Positions 7,967 through 12,701 of a stretch of 12,701 bases of DNA are shown here, piece after piece (position 1 is the first letter of the stretch; each line of letters starts with the position of its first letter). Under the pieces are notes generated by a model that was not told the DNA's origin, did no database searches, and saw nothing but the letters and a program-made list of their open reading frames with translations. A program made the translations under genes and the position numbers. Source of the stretch: JAAYVZ01 sp035403265 (lineage in GTDB: Bacteria; Acidobacteriota; Thermoanaerobaculia; Thermoanaerobaculales; Thermoanaerobaculaceae); contig DAONEV010000095.1 of the NCBI GenBank assembly GCA_035403265.1, positions 1 through 12,701 of the forward strand, given 5' to 3'.

Positions 7967-9784
7967 ATGACTATTCCGACGACCGGTAGCCCAGCATCCA
8001 ACCCGACCCTCGCGCGGTGGGTCGAGGAGACCGCACGGCACTGTCAGCCCGATCGCATTCACTGGTGCGACGGCTCGCCCGGGGAGTACCAGGAGATGCT
8101 GCGCCTGATGATCCAGGCCGGCACCGCCATCCAGCTCAACCCCGAGAAGCGCCCCGGCAGCATCTTCGTGCGCTCCGACCCGGGCGACGTGGCGCGGGTC
8201 GAGGACCGCACGTTCATCTGCTCCGCCTCGCAGTCCGATGCCGGCCCGACCAACAACTGGAAGGATCCGAATGAGATGCGTGCCATCATGAGCCAGCTCT
8301 ACGCCGGCTGCATGAAGGGTCGCACCCTGTATGTGATCCCGTACAGCATGGGTCCGGTCGGCTCGCCGATCGCCGGCATCGGCGTCGAGCTCACCGACTC
8401 GCCCTACGTCGTCGCCAACATGCACACGATGACCCGGGTCGGGACCAGGGTGCTGGATGTGCTGGGTGACAGCACCCACTTCGTCCGCGGACTGCATTCC
8501 GTCGGCTCCCCGCTCAAGGAAGTACAACCCGACTCGCCGTGGCCGTGCGACGCCACCAACAAGTACATCATCCACTTCCCCGACACCCGCGAGATCCAGT
8601 CCTACGGCTCGGGGTACGGCGGCAACGCACTGCTCGGCAAGAAGTGCCACGCCCTGCGCATCGCCTCGGTGCAGGCGCGCGATGAGGGGTGGCTTGCCGA
8701 GCACATGCTTATCCTCAAGCTCACCAGCCCCGAGGGCCAGGTCCGCTACATCACCGGCGCCTTCCCCTCGGCCTGCGGCAAGACCAATCTGGCGATGCTC
8801 ATCCCCACGGTGCCAGGCTGGAAGGTGGAGACGATCGGCGACGACATCGCATGGATGAAGTTCGGCCCCGACGGGCGGCTATATGCCATCAACCCCGAGG
8901 CCGGTTTCTTCGGCGTGGCGCCGGGCACCTCCATGAAGTCCAACCCCAACGCCCTGCTCACGGCCCGCGCCAACTCGATCTTCACCAACTGCGCCATGAC
9001 CCCCGAGGGCGACGTGTGGTGGGAGCAGATGACCGACGACGAGCCGGCGTCCCTCACGGACTGGATCCGGCGGCCGTGGCAGCCGGGGTGCGGGCGCAAG
9101 GCGGCCCATCCCAACGCCCGCTTCACGACCCCGGCGCGGCAGTGTCCCGTCATCGCGCCGGAGTGGGAGGATCCCAAGGGCGTACCGATTTCGGCCATGC
9201 TCTTCGGCGGCCGCAGGGCCGGCGTGGTGCCTCTCGTGTGCGAGGCGTTCAACTGGCAGCACGGGGTGTTCCTGGGCTCCATCATGTCCTCGGAAACCAC
9301 GGCCGCAGCGGCCGGCAAGGTCGGCGAGCTGCGCTTCGACCCCTTCGCCATGCTGCCGTTCTGCGGCTACCACATGGGCGACTATTTCGCCCACTGGCTC
9401 AAGATGGGTGGCCGCACCAGCGCCGACAAGCTGCCGCGGGTCTACTACGTGAACTGGTTCCGCCGCGACGAGAGCGGGAAGTTCCTGTGGCCCGGCTACG
9501 GCGAGAACAGCCGCGTCCTGAAGTGGATCTTCGAGCGCTGCGAGGGCAAGAGCGAGGCCGTGCCGACCCCCATTGGCATGCTGCCGACGCCATCTACCAT
9601 CGACATGGTCGGCCTCGACGCCGCCCCGGGTGCGATGGAGGAGCTGCTACGTATCGACCGGGACGGGTGGCTCGCCAACTGCGAGCAGATCGACAAGCAC
9701 TACGCCCGATTCGCCGAACGACTCCCCCAAGCACTGCGCGACGAGCTCGCCTCGCTCCGCCAGCGCCTGTCCGCCGCTCGCTGA
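7967..9784 (+). CDS. pckG: Phosphoenolpyruvate carboxykinase, GTP-dependent
   Basis: A 605-residue cytoplasmic enzyme that converts oxaloacetate and GTP to phosphoenolpyruvate, CO2 and GDP, the entry step of gluconeogenesis (or the reverse, anaplerotic reaction). Length and motifs are those of the GTP family: FPSACGKTN holds the hyper-reactive Cys270 and P-loop Lys272-Thr273, and GDDIAWM (from Gly291) is the metal-binding kinase-2 segment. FGGRRAGVVPL and YYVNWFRRD are further conserved family blocks, the latter in the nucleotide-binding C-terminal half. The ATP-type family lacks this architecture. The start is fixed by GAAGGAGG six bases ahead of ATG. It lies 54 bp after the protease stop but has its own promoter there and a strong hairpin 10 bp after its stop, so it is probably a single-gene unit. 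No key residue appears altered. Confidence 0.98.
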   Translation: MTIPTTGSPASNPTLARWVEETARHCQPDRIHWCDGSPGEYQEMLRLMIQAGTAIQLNPEKRPGSIFVRSDPGDVARVEDRTFICSASQSDAGPTNNWKDPNEMRAIMSQLYAGCMKGRTLYVIPYSMGPVGSPIAGIGVELTDSPYVVANMHTMTRVGTRVLDVLGDSTHFVRGLHSVGSPLKEVQPDSPWPCDATNKYIIHFPDTREIQSYGSGYGGNALLGKKCHALRIASVQARDEGWLAEHMLILKLTSPEGQVRYITGAFPSACGKTNLAMLIPTVPGWKVETIGDDIAWMKFGPDGRLYAINPEAGFFGVAPGTSMKSNPNALLTARANSIFTNCAMTPEGDVWWEQMTDDEPASLTDWIRRPWQPGCGRKAAHPNARFTTPARQCPVIAPEWEDPKGVPISAMLFGGRRAGVVPLVCEAFNWQHGVFLGSIMSSETTAAAAGKVGELRFDPFAMLPFCGYHMGDYFAHWLKMGGRTSADKLPRVYYVNWFRRDESGKFLWPGYGENSRVLKWIFERCEGKSEAVPTPIGMLPTPSTIDMVGLDAAPGAMEELLRIDRDGWLANCEQIDKHYARFAERLPQALRDELASLRQRLSAAR

Positions 9785-9794
9785 GCGTTCCGCT

Positions 9795-9821
9795 CCCCCG
9801 CCCACCCGAAGTGGGCGGGGG
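9795..9821. terminator. Strong hairpin between convergent pckG and the small exported gene
   Basis: CCCCCGCCCAC (9795-9805) and GTGGGCGGGGG (9811-9821) pair perfectly over 11 bp with loop CCGAA. It begins 10 bp after the pckG stop and lies 116 bp beyond the stop of the minus-strand gene. No T-run follows on the plus strand (ATTCC), so it is a GC-rich hairpin without the canonical U-tract. It may act in both directions. Confidence 0.65.
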
Positions 9822-9936
9822 ATTCCAGGTTCCAGCCCGGCGCCATACTCCGCATCGGCAGGCCCGGGGCGGCGACGGGCAGCGGAGCTCAGGCTCGACT
9901 CCGGCCCACAGTATCCGCGCCGCGACGTTGCGCCTC
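9822..9936. other. Intergenic spacer, nothing recognised
   Basis: Between the hairpin and the stop of the exported protein gene I see no ORF with family features, no tRNA-like fold and no repeat. The frame through it on the plus strand is a continuation of an antisense shadow of pckG. Confidence 0.5.
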
Positions 9937-10329
9937 CTACTCCGAGGCGTTCACCTTGGTGTGGGTGTGCATCCCGGGCGCCCCAGCCAGGGCAAACCCG
10001 TCGTTCCCGGGGAAGTGGATCTCCGAAAGGAAGTTCTTCCCCTCCGCCGTGTCAAAGATAACCTGGACCATGGTGGCGCCAGTGTCGGCAAGCCGCGTCA
10101 CGATCGGCAGCAGTGACGTCCCACCGCCGGCGGTGTCCCGGAGGAGGACGCGGTTGCCCAGCTCGCCTTCGAGACGGACCTCATAGCGGCCGGCCGGCAT
10201 CTCCTTGTCCTTGACGAAGAAATTGAACGGGATCTTCACGAACGCCGAGCCCGCCGCCATGGCGGGAGTGCTCGCCAGTCCGACGGAGAGGATCCCAACT
10301 ACCAGTGAGGCCAATAGTAACTTCTTCAT
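9937..10329 (-). CDS. Small exported protein of unknown function ('PAG.Y.V' type)
   Basis: The product has 130 residues. A textbook Sec signal peptide (MKK, then LLLASLVVGILSVGLA, then TPAMA) should be cut after residue 25, leaving about 105 residues, which would be periplasmic or surface-exposed. The mature part opens VKIPFNFFVKDKEMPAGRYEV and has an LLRDTAGG segment and later VIFDTAEGKNFLSEIHF. From memory this pattern (PF.F.V....LPAG.Y.V, then a late FLSE/FLSQ segment) recurs in many short exported hypothetical proteins of Acidobacteriota. No function is known to me and no catalytic residues stand out. It is probably a small beta-sheet domain. AAAGGGA about 8 bases ahead of ATG 10329 supports the start. 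The gene stands alone, with an inverted-repeat-rich leader upstream and the SDR gene on the same strand 255 bp further up. Confidence 0.85.
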   Translation of the reverse strand: MKKLLLASLVVGILSVGLASTPAMAAGSAFVKIPFNFFVKDKEMPAGRYEVRLEGELGNRVLLRDTAGGGTSLLPIVTRLADTGATMVQVIFDTAEGKNFLSEIHFPGNDGFALAGAPGMHTHTKVNASE

Positions 10330-10386
10330 GGGTCAGTCCCTTTCGTTACCCTTGATGCCGTTCACTGCGCCGGGGGGGCAGGCCTG

Positions 10387-10407
10387 GTCTCACAGCACCA
10401 GTGAGAC
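10387..10407. repeat. Inverted repeat GTCTCAC-N7-GTGAGAC upstream of the small exported gene
   Basis: Perfect 7-bp arms (10387-10393, 10401-10407) separated by seven bases lie 58 bp before the ATG at 10329. A second, mutually exclusive pairing CTGGT (10384-10388) with ACCAG (10397-10401) overlaps it. Arm length and spacing suit a dimeric repressor site. In RNA the two pairings would compete. Confidence 0.5.
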
Positions 10408-10472
10408 AACATCTCAACAAACCCTCTCCGTGCGGACAGGAATTCCCCGGCACTCCGACCAAGGGCAACCAA

Positions 10473-10490
10473 CGACAACCCTCGTTGTCG
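10473..10490. repeat. Short hairpin CGACAAC/GTTGTCG
   Basis: Seven-bp perfect arms (10473-10479, 10484-10490) around CCTC lie in the 255-bp gap between the SDR stop and the small exported gene. It may end SDR transcription, since it lies 95 bp past that stop on the minus strand, or be a regulatory site. No T-tract follows. The rest of the gap holds the GGAATTCC palindrome (10439-10446) and no gene. Confidence 0.35.
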
Positions 10491-10584
10491 CTCTCCCAGA
10501 TCAGTTCCGGGTCGACCTGAGTTCGACTCCCAGCCGGCTCACGATCGGTCGGGATCTTCGGAGGAGCGGACCGTCAGGATGTCC

Positions 10585-11328
10585 TCAGAGACCCTTGTGA
10601 CGGGCTACCACCGTGGCTGCGGCCTGGGCCACCGGCTTGACGACGATCTCGTCGACGTTGACGTGCGCCGGGCGTGTCACCGCCCAGACGACGCAGTCCG
10701 CGATGTCCTGCCCGGTCAGGGCGGTGAGCCCCTCGTAGACCTTCCTCGCCCGCTCGGCGTCGCCGAAAAACCGGACCTGCGAGAACTCGGTCTCCACCAG
10801 ACCCGGAGCGACGTCGGTGACCCGCACCGGCGTACCGTTCAGCTCCAGCCGCAGGGTCTGGGTAACGGCACGCGCCGCGTGCTTGGCGGCCGTGTAGCCG
10901 GCTCCCCCCGGGTACACCTCGCGCCCGGCGATGGATGTGACGTTGACGATGTGACCACCCCCGGCCACCAGACGCGGCAACAGCGCCCGGGTCACGCGCA
11001 TCAACCCCAGCACATTGGACTGGTACATGGCCGTCCAGTCCTCGTCCCGGGCCTCGGCGATCGGCTCGAGACCCAGGGCGCCACCGGCGTTGTTGACCAG
11101 CACCGCGAGCTCCGCGGGCACCGCCGCGCAGAAAGCCTCCACTGAGGCCGGATCGGTTACGTCCAGACGCGCGGCCTGGCCACCGATCTCGGCCGCGAGG
11201 GCGTCCAGCCGGCCCATCCGCCGTGCTCCCACCATGACCTCGAACCCCGCCCCCGCCAGCGCCCGCGCCGTGGCTTCGCCGATCCCGCTCGACGCCCCAG
11301 TCACCACTGCCCATCTGCCATTCGACAT
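10585..11328 (-). CDS. YdfG-like short-chain dehydrogenase/reductase
   Basis: The 247-residue product is a classical SDR with a Rossmann fold. It has the cofactor motif TGASSGIG (residues 10-17), arginines after strand 2 (GARR, 36-37) that usually favour NADP, NNAGG (79-83) and the catalytic set Asn105, Ser132, Tyr145, Lys149 (YTAAK). Beyond generic SDR features it shares blocks that I recall from E. coli YdfG: ALGLEPI, FSQVRFFGD, and PAHVNVDEI with KPVAQ near the end. YdfG oxidises 3-hydroxy acids such as serine and allo-threonine and reduces malonic semialdehyde; that substrate range is inferred here. The start at 11328 is preferred over ATG 11346 because AGGGAG lies about 7 bases ahead of it, inside the longer reading. 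It is probably cytoplasmic and separately transcribed. Confidence 0.92.
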   Translation of the reverse strand: MSNGRWAVVTGASSGIGEATARALAGAGFEVMVGARRMGRLDALAAEIGGQAARLDVTDPASVEAFCAAVPAELAVLVNNAGGALGLEPIAEARDEDWTAMYQSNVLGLMRVTRALLPRLVAGGGHIVNVTSIAGREVYPGGAGYTAAKHAARAVTQTLRLELNGTPVRVTDVAPGLVETEFSQVRFFGDAERARKVYEGLTALTGQDIADCVVWAVTRPAHVNVDEIVVKPVAQAAATVVARHKGL

Positions 11329-11439
11329 GTCCGACTCCCTGCGCATTCATCGGGATGCGCGCCCGCCAGCCTACTCGCCCCGCCGCGTCGCGCCAAGATC
11401 CACGACCTCCGAGTGTCAGTTCGGCAGGCCCTCCGACGT

Positions 11440-11451
11440 CCGTCACGACGG
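11440..11451. repeat. Inverted repeat CCGTC-AC-GACGG
   Basis: Five-bp arms around AC, centred about 67 bp upstream of the start point predicted for the sigma54-type promoter. It could be an activator half-site pair. The arms are short and chance is a real possibility. Confidence 0.25.
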
Positions 11452-11486
11452 TCTGGCCCCCCTTCTTCGAATCGCTGCGCCGGCTC

Positions 11487-11502
11487 TGGCACGCGGCTTG
11501 CT
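11487..11502 (+). promoter_or_regulatory. Sigma54 (RpoN) -24/-12 promoter
   Basis: TGGCACG (11487-11493), four bases, TTGCT (11498-11502), preceded by C: this matches the known YTGGCACGrNNNTTGCW consensus at every fixed base except one R position. The diagnostic GG (11488-11489) and GC (11500-11501) are exactly 10 bp apart. Transcription would begin near 11513, rightward. It sits in an intergenic region rather than in a gene, which strengthens the call, but no clear gene lies downstream on this strand. Confidence 0.65.
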
Positions 11503-11512
11503 CAAGGGGTGG

Positions 11513-11620
11513 AGTGAACCTCCTCCTTCCTATCCTGGCGGCGGTGGTGGCGGCAACGCCACCGCCGGCGCCGCGTTCTGTCCCTTCGCTTTTCGCGTGG
11601 CGGGCCGTGGCGCCACGGGG
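11513..11620 (+). ncRNA. Candidate structured transcript from the sigma54-type promoter
   Basis: If the promoter is active, the transcript contains an 11-bp stem (11542-11552 with 11557-11567, one G-U pair) closed by a GCAA tetraloop of the stable GNRA class. It then reaches the self-complementary CCGTGGCGCCACGG (11605-11618). Both bounds are inferred, the right one from the palindrome. It would be antisense to the 3' flank of the CPBP gene. The hairpin alone could also be a terminator-like element for CPBP read-through. Confidence 0.25.
11605..11618. terminator. Palindrome downstream of the CPBP protease gene
   Basis: CCGTGGC and GCCACGG adjoin as a perfect 14-bp palindrome beginning 15 bp beyond the CPBP stop. 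An alternative pairing GTGGCG (11597-11602) with CGCCAC (11611-11616) gives a hairpin with an 8-nt loop. On the minus strand a short A-run, not T-run, follows, so this is a weak terminator candidate. Confidence 0.35.
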
Positions 11621-11632
11621 ACTGATCTCTCC

Positions 11633-12340
11633 TCACCCGCCTCCGCCAAAAAGCAGGTGCCAGCCGATGACGAAGATGGGGAGGTCGGCGAGCACGTGGG
11701 CGACCCAAGGAACCCACACCGAACGGTAGCGCAGGTAGAGCCAGGACCACGCCGCTGCTGCCGCCAGCACCGCCAGGGAGCCCGTCACCACGAGCACCGG
11801 GCCCGCCTGGGCCGCCAGTGCCAGGGAGTGGTGCGCAGTGAAGCACGCGGCCGAAGCGAGCACCGCGAGGGCCCGCCCGCCGAGCACCCGGTCGAGCACG
11901 GTCGACCACTGCCTGAACACGAACCATCGCCAGACGATCTCCTCGATCAGCGAGTTGAGCAGCACCCAGTAGGCGGCGCCGGCCAGGTAGCGCAGTGGCG
12001 TCCCGATGCCGGCCCGGTTTGCCATGGCCCGGACCTGGGCCGGGTCGATCCAGCCGCGGCCGAATGTCAGGTACGCGCCCACGATCGCGGCCGCCATCGC
12101 AACGCCCACGAGCAGGCCGATCCCAAGACCACCCTGACGCGCTGGGGACCAGCTCCAGCGCCCCCTCTCGACCCCCAGCCACCACCCGGCGGGGAGCGCC
12201 ACGAGCCAGAGCTTGGCCAGAGCGAACCCCACCTGCCCCACCGGTCCAGGCGCAAGCCAGTGGGCGAGCGCTACCGCCAGCGACGGCACCGGCACAAGCA
12301 GGACCAGCGCCAAGGCCGCGCGACGGGTCACTCGATCCAT
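11633..12340 (-). CDS. CPBP-family intramembrane metalloprotease
   Basis: The 235-residue product is a strongly hydrophobic polytopic membrane protein with about six to eight helices. It carries the three CPBP (Abi, CAAX-type) motifs: EExxxR at Glu133-Glu134...Arg138 (EEIVWR), FxxxH at Phe167...His171 (FTAHH) and HxxxD at His215...Asp219 (HVLAD). In the family these polar residues form the metal-dependent active site within the membrane. Members process peptides or act in bacteriocin self-immunity, or are of unknown role. No bacteriocin or prenylated substrate gene is nearby, so no role can be assigned. ATG 12340 is chosen because hydrophobic sequence begins immediately after MDRVTRR; the frame extends upstream to 12466 but that part is not membrane-like and runs through a hairpin and the neighbour's stop. 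There is no Shine-Dalgarno sequence, and a -10-like box sits 8 bases ahead. Confidence 0.88.
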   Translation of the reverse strand: MDRVTRRAALALVLLVPVPSLAVALAHWLAPGPVGQVGFALAKLWLVALPAGWWLGVERGRWSWSPARQGGLGIGLLVGVAMAAAIVGAYLTFGRGWIDPAQVRAMANRAGIGTPLRYLAGAAYWVLLNSLIEEIVWRWFVFRQWSTVLDRVLGGRALAVLASAACFTAHHSLALAAQAGPVLVVTGSLAVLAAAAAWSWLYLRYRSVWVPWVAHVLADLPIFVIGWHLLFGGGG

Positions 12341-12348
12341 GACAGGGA

Positions 12349-12354
12349 ATTGTA
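12349..12354 (-). promoter_or_regulatory. Candidate -10 box giving a near-leaderless CPBP mRNA
   Basis: On the minus strand TACAAT (five of six to TATAAT) is followed by 8 bases and then the ATG at 12340. Transcription would start at or within a base or two of the start codon. The position 17 bp upstream (about 12372-12377) has no good -35 and abuts the hairpin at 12377-12399. An AT-rich hexamer is notable in this GC-rich context. Confidence 0.4.
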
Positions 12355-12376
12355 GAGTCAACCGTAGATGCGAGAA

Positions 12377-12399
12377 GGGCGGCGCTTCGGGCGCCGCCC
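12377..12399. terminator. Hairpin after the right-edge gene
   Basis: GGGCGGCGC (12377-12385) and GCGCCGCCC (12391-12399) pair perfectly with a TTCGG loop (CCGAA on the minus strand). It lies 27 bp beyond the stop of the minus-strand gene at the window edge. The minus strand continues TTCTCGCATCT, only weakly T-rich. Confidence 0.6.
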
Positions 12400-12425
12400 C
12401 AACCTCGAAGCCCCTCCACCTGAGA

Positions 12426-12701
12426 CTACCGCCCGGACGTGCCTGCCTCTGAGCCGGGCCGGCCATATGCCTCCGGGTGCAGGTACCGGCCCCGTTCGCC
12501 CTCGGGCTTGTCCTCCTCCACCGGGACCCGGTGCACCTCGGCGAAGGGGTCGTGACGAATGCCTGTGACCTGCCACGACACGCGGATGTGCGGCACGTCC
12601 GTCTCGATGACGAAGGCGTTGCCGTCGATCTCCCGGGCGACCCGTGCGCGCGCCCACGTCCCTCCGCCGATGACCGTGAGCTGGTAGCGGAAGTCGCGAT
12701 T
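12426..12701 (-). CDS. C-terminal part of a conserved hypothetical surface-type protein (5'-truncated)
   Basis: Reading the minus strand from base 12701 gives 91 residues with no methionine, ending at TAG (12428-12426), so the start lies beyond the window and an ATG-based search would miss it. Key segments are NRDFRYQLTVIGGGTWARAR, AREIDGNAFVIETDVPHIRV, SWQVTGIRHDPFAEVHRVPV and EEDKPEGERGRYLHPEAYG. I recall this block (RYQLTVIG, then VSWQVTG, then PVEEEKP, then RG.YLHPE) as the conserved C-terminal end of large uncharacterised proteins in Bacteroidota and other phyla, often annotated as hypothetical or tail-fibre/S74-domain-like; this is memory, not a search. It looks like a beta-sheet domain. 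The frame is supported by the coherent, acidic-basic balanced composition, whereas the overlapping frames are arginine- and proline-rich. Function is unknown. Confidence 0.75.
   Translation of the reverse strand, partial: NRDFRYQLTVIGGGTWARARVAREIDGNAFVIETDVPHIRVSWQVTGIRHDPFAEVHRVPVEEDKPEGERGRYLHPEAYGRPGSEAGTSGR

Larger units (their letters stand above)
11329..11632. other. 304-bp intergenic region with promoter and hairpins, no convincing gene
   Basis: The region holds the SDR 5' flank, a CCGTC-AC-GACGG inverted repeat (11440-11451), a sigma54-type promoter (11487-11502), a GCAA hairpin (11542-11567) and a palindrome after the CPBP stop (11605-11618). One plus-strand GTG frame (11514-11729, 71 codons, opening MNLLLPILAAVVAA if GTG is read as Met) starts at the predicted sigma54 start point. 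It runs antisense into the CPBP gene and has proline/arginine-rich composition, so I do not call it as a gene. Confidence 0.6.

Noticed and set aside
8689..10116. Plus-strand open frame of 475 codons overlapping pckG and the small exported gene
   Set aside because: Out-of-frame shadow of pckG that continues through the hairpin; arginine/proline-rich with no motifs.
10517..10533. tRNA T-arm-like sequence (CTGAG, TTCGACT, CCCAG)
   Set aside because: One stem mismatch, no matching acceptor 5' strand about 60 bases upstream and no anticodon arm. Not a tRNA, and no integrase nearby to suggest an attachment site.
11514..11729. 71-codon GTG frame with a hydrophobic start just at the predicted sigma54 transcription start
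   Set aside because: Overlaps the CPBP gene by about 97 bp in antisense, has no usable ribosome-binding site within the predicted transcript, and becomes proline/arginine-rich. Kept only as an alternative in the promoter finding.
12358..12657. Minus-strand 99-codon ATG frame at the right end
   Set aside because: Arginine/glycine-rich shadow; the frame read through from 12701 to 12426 has coherent family-like sequence instead.
1..12701. CRISPR arrays, insertion sequences, phage genes, toxin-antitoxin pairs
   Set aside because: No spaced direct repeats, terminal inverted repeats with transposase, or matching protein motifs were seen on either strand.

Overview
The window is strongly GC-rich bacterial DNA with a compact, ordinary gene layout. 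It carries eight protein-coding genes, two of them cut by the window edges. I see no rRNA, tRNA, transposase, integrase, phage gene or CRISPR array. A Sec-exported NtrB-type hybrid sensor kinase with a Reg_prop/Y_Y_Y sensor, a large PA- and PKD-bearing subtilase, GTP-dependent PEP carboxykinase and a short exported 'PF.F.V....PAG.Y.V' protein together suggest Acidobacteriota or a neighbouring deep-branching GC-rich phylum. That assignment is inference from gene types, not a marker-gene result.

Layout from left to right. (1) 2-316 (+): 3' end of a nucleotide-sugar (UDP-glucose/GDP-mannose type) dehydrogenase. (2) 367-4281 (-): a hybrid histidine kinase of about 1304 aa, convergent with gene 1. 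(3) 4282-4462: a divergent control region dense in inverted repeats. An 8-bp repeat GATACCCC/GGGGTATC places a GGGGTATC-type -10 candidate facing each neighbour. (4) 4463-7912 (+): a secreted S8 subtilase of 1149 aa. (5) 7967-9784 (+): pckG, GTP-type PEP carboxykinase, with its own well-spaced sigma70-like promoter overlapping the protease stop codon. (6) 9795-9821: a perfect 11-bp hairpin between convergent genes. (7) 9937-10329 (-): a 130-aa exported protein of unknown function with an inverted-repeat-rich leader. (8) 10585-11328 (-): a YdfG-like short-chain dehydrogenase. (9) 11329-11632: a roughly 300-bp gap without a convincing gene, holding a near-perfect sigma54 (-24/-12) promoter pointing right and a strong GCAA-tetraloop hairpin. 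(10) 11633-12340 (-): a CPBP-family intramembrane protease. (11) 12426-12701 (-): the C-terminal 91 residues of a surface-type protein with no methionine codon in the visible part.

The most plausible functional link is the divergent sensor kinase and secreted protease, which share one compact symmetric regulatory region. PEP carboxykinase follows the protease on the same strand but seems separately promoted. The remaining genes look like independent single-gene units. Nothing here forces the conclusion of a new multi-gene system. The signals most worth following are the orphan sigma54 promoter with its structured downstream DNA, and the symmetric divergent promoter between kinase and protease.
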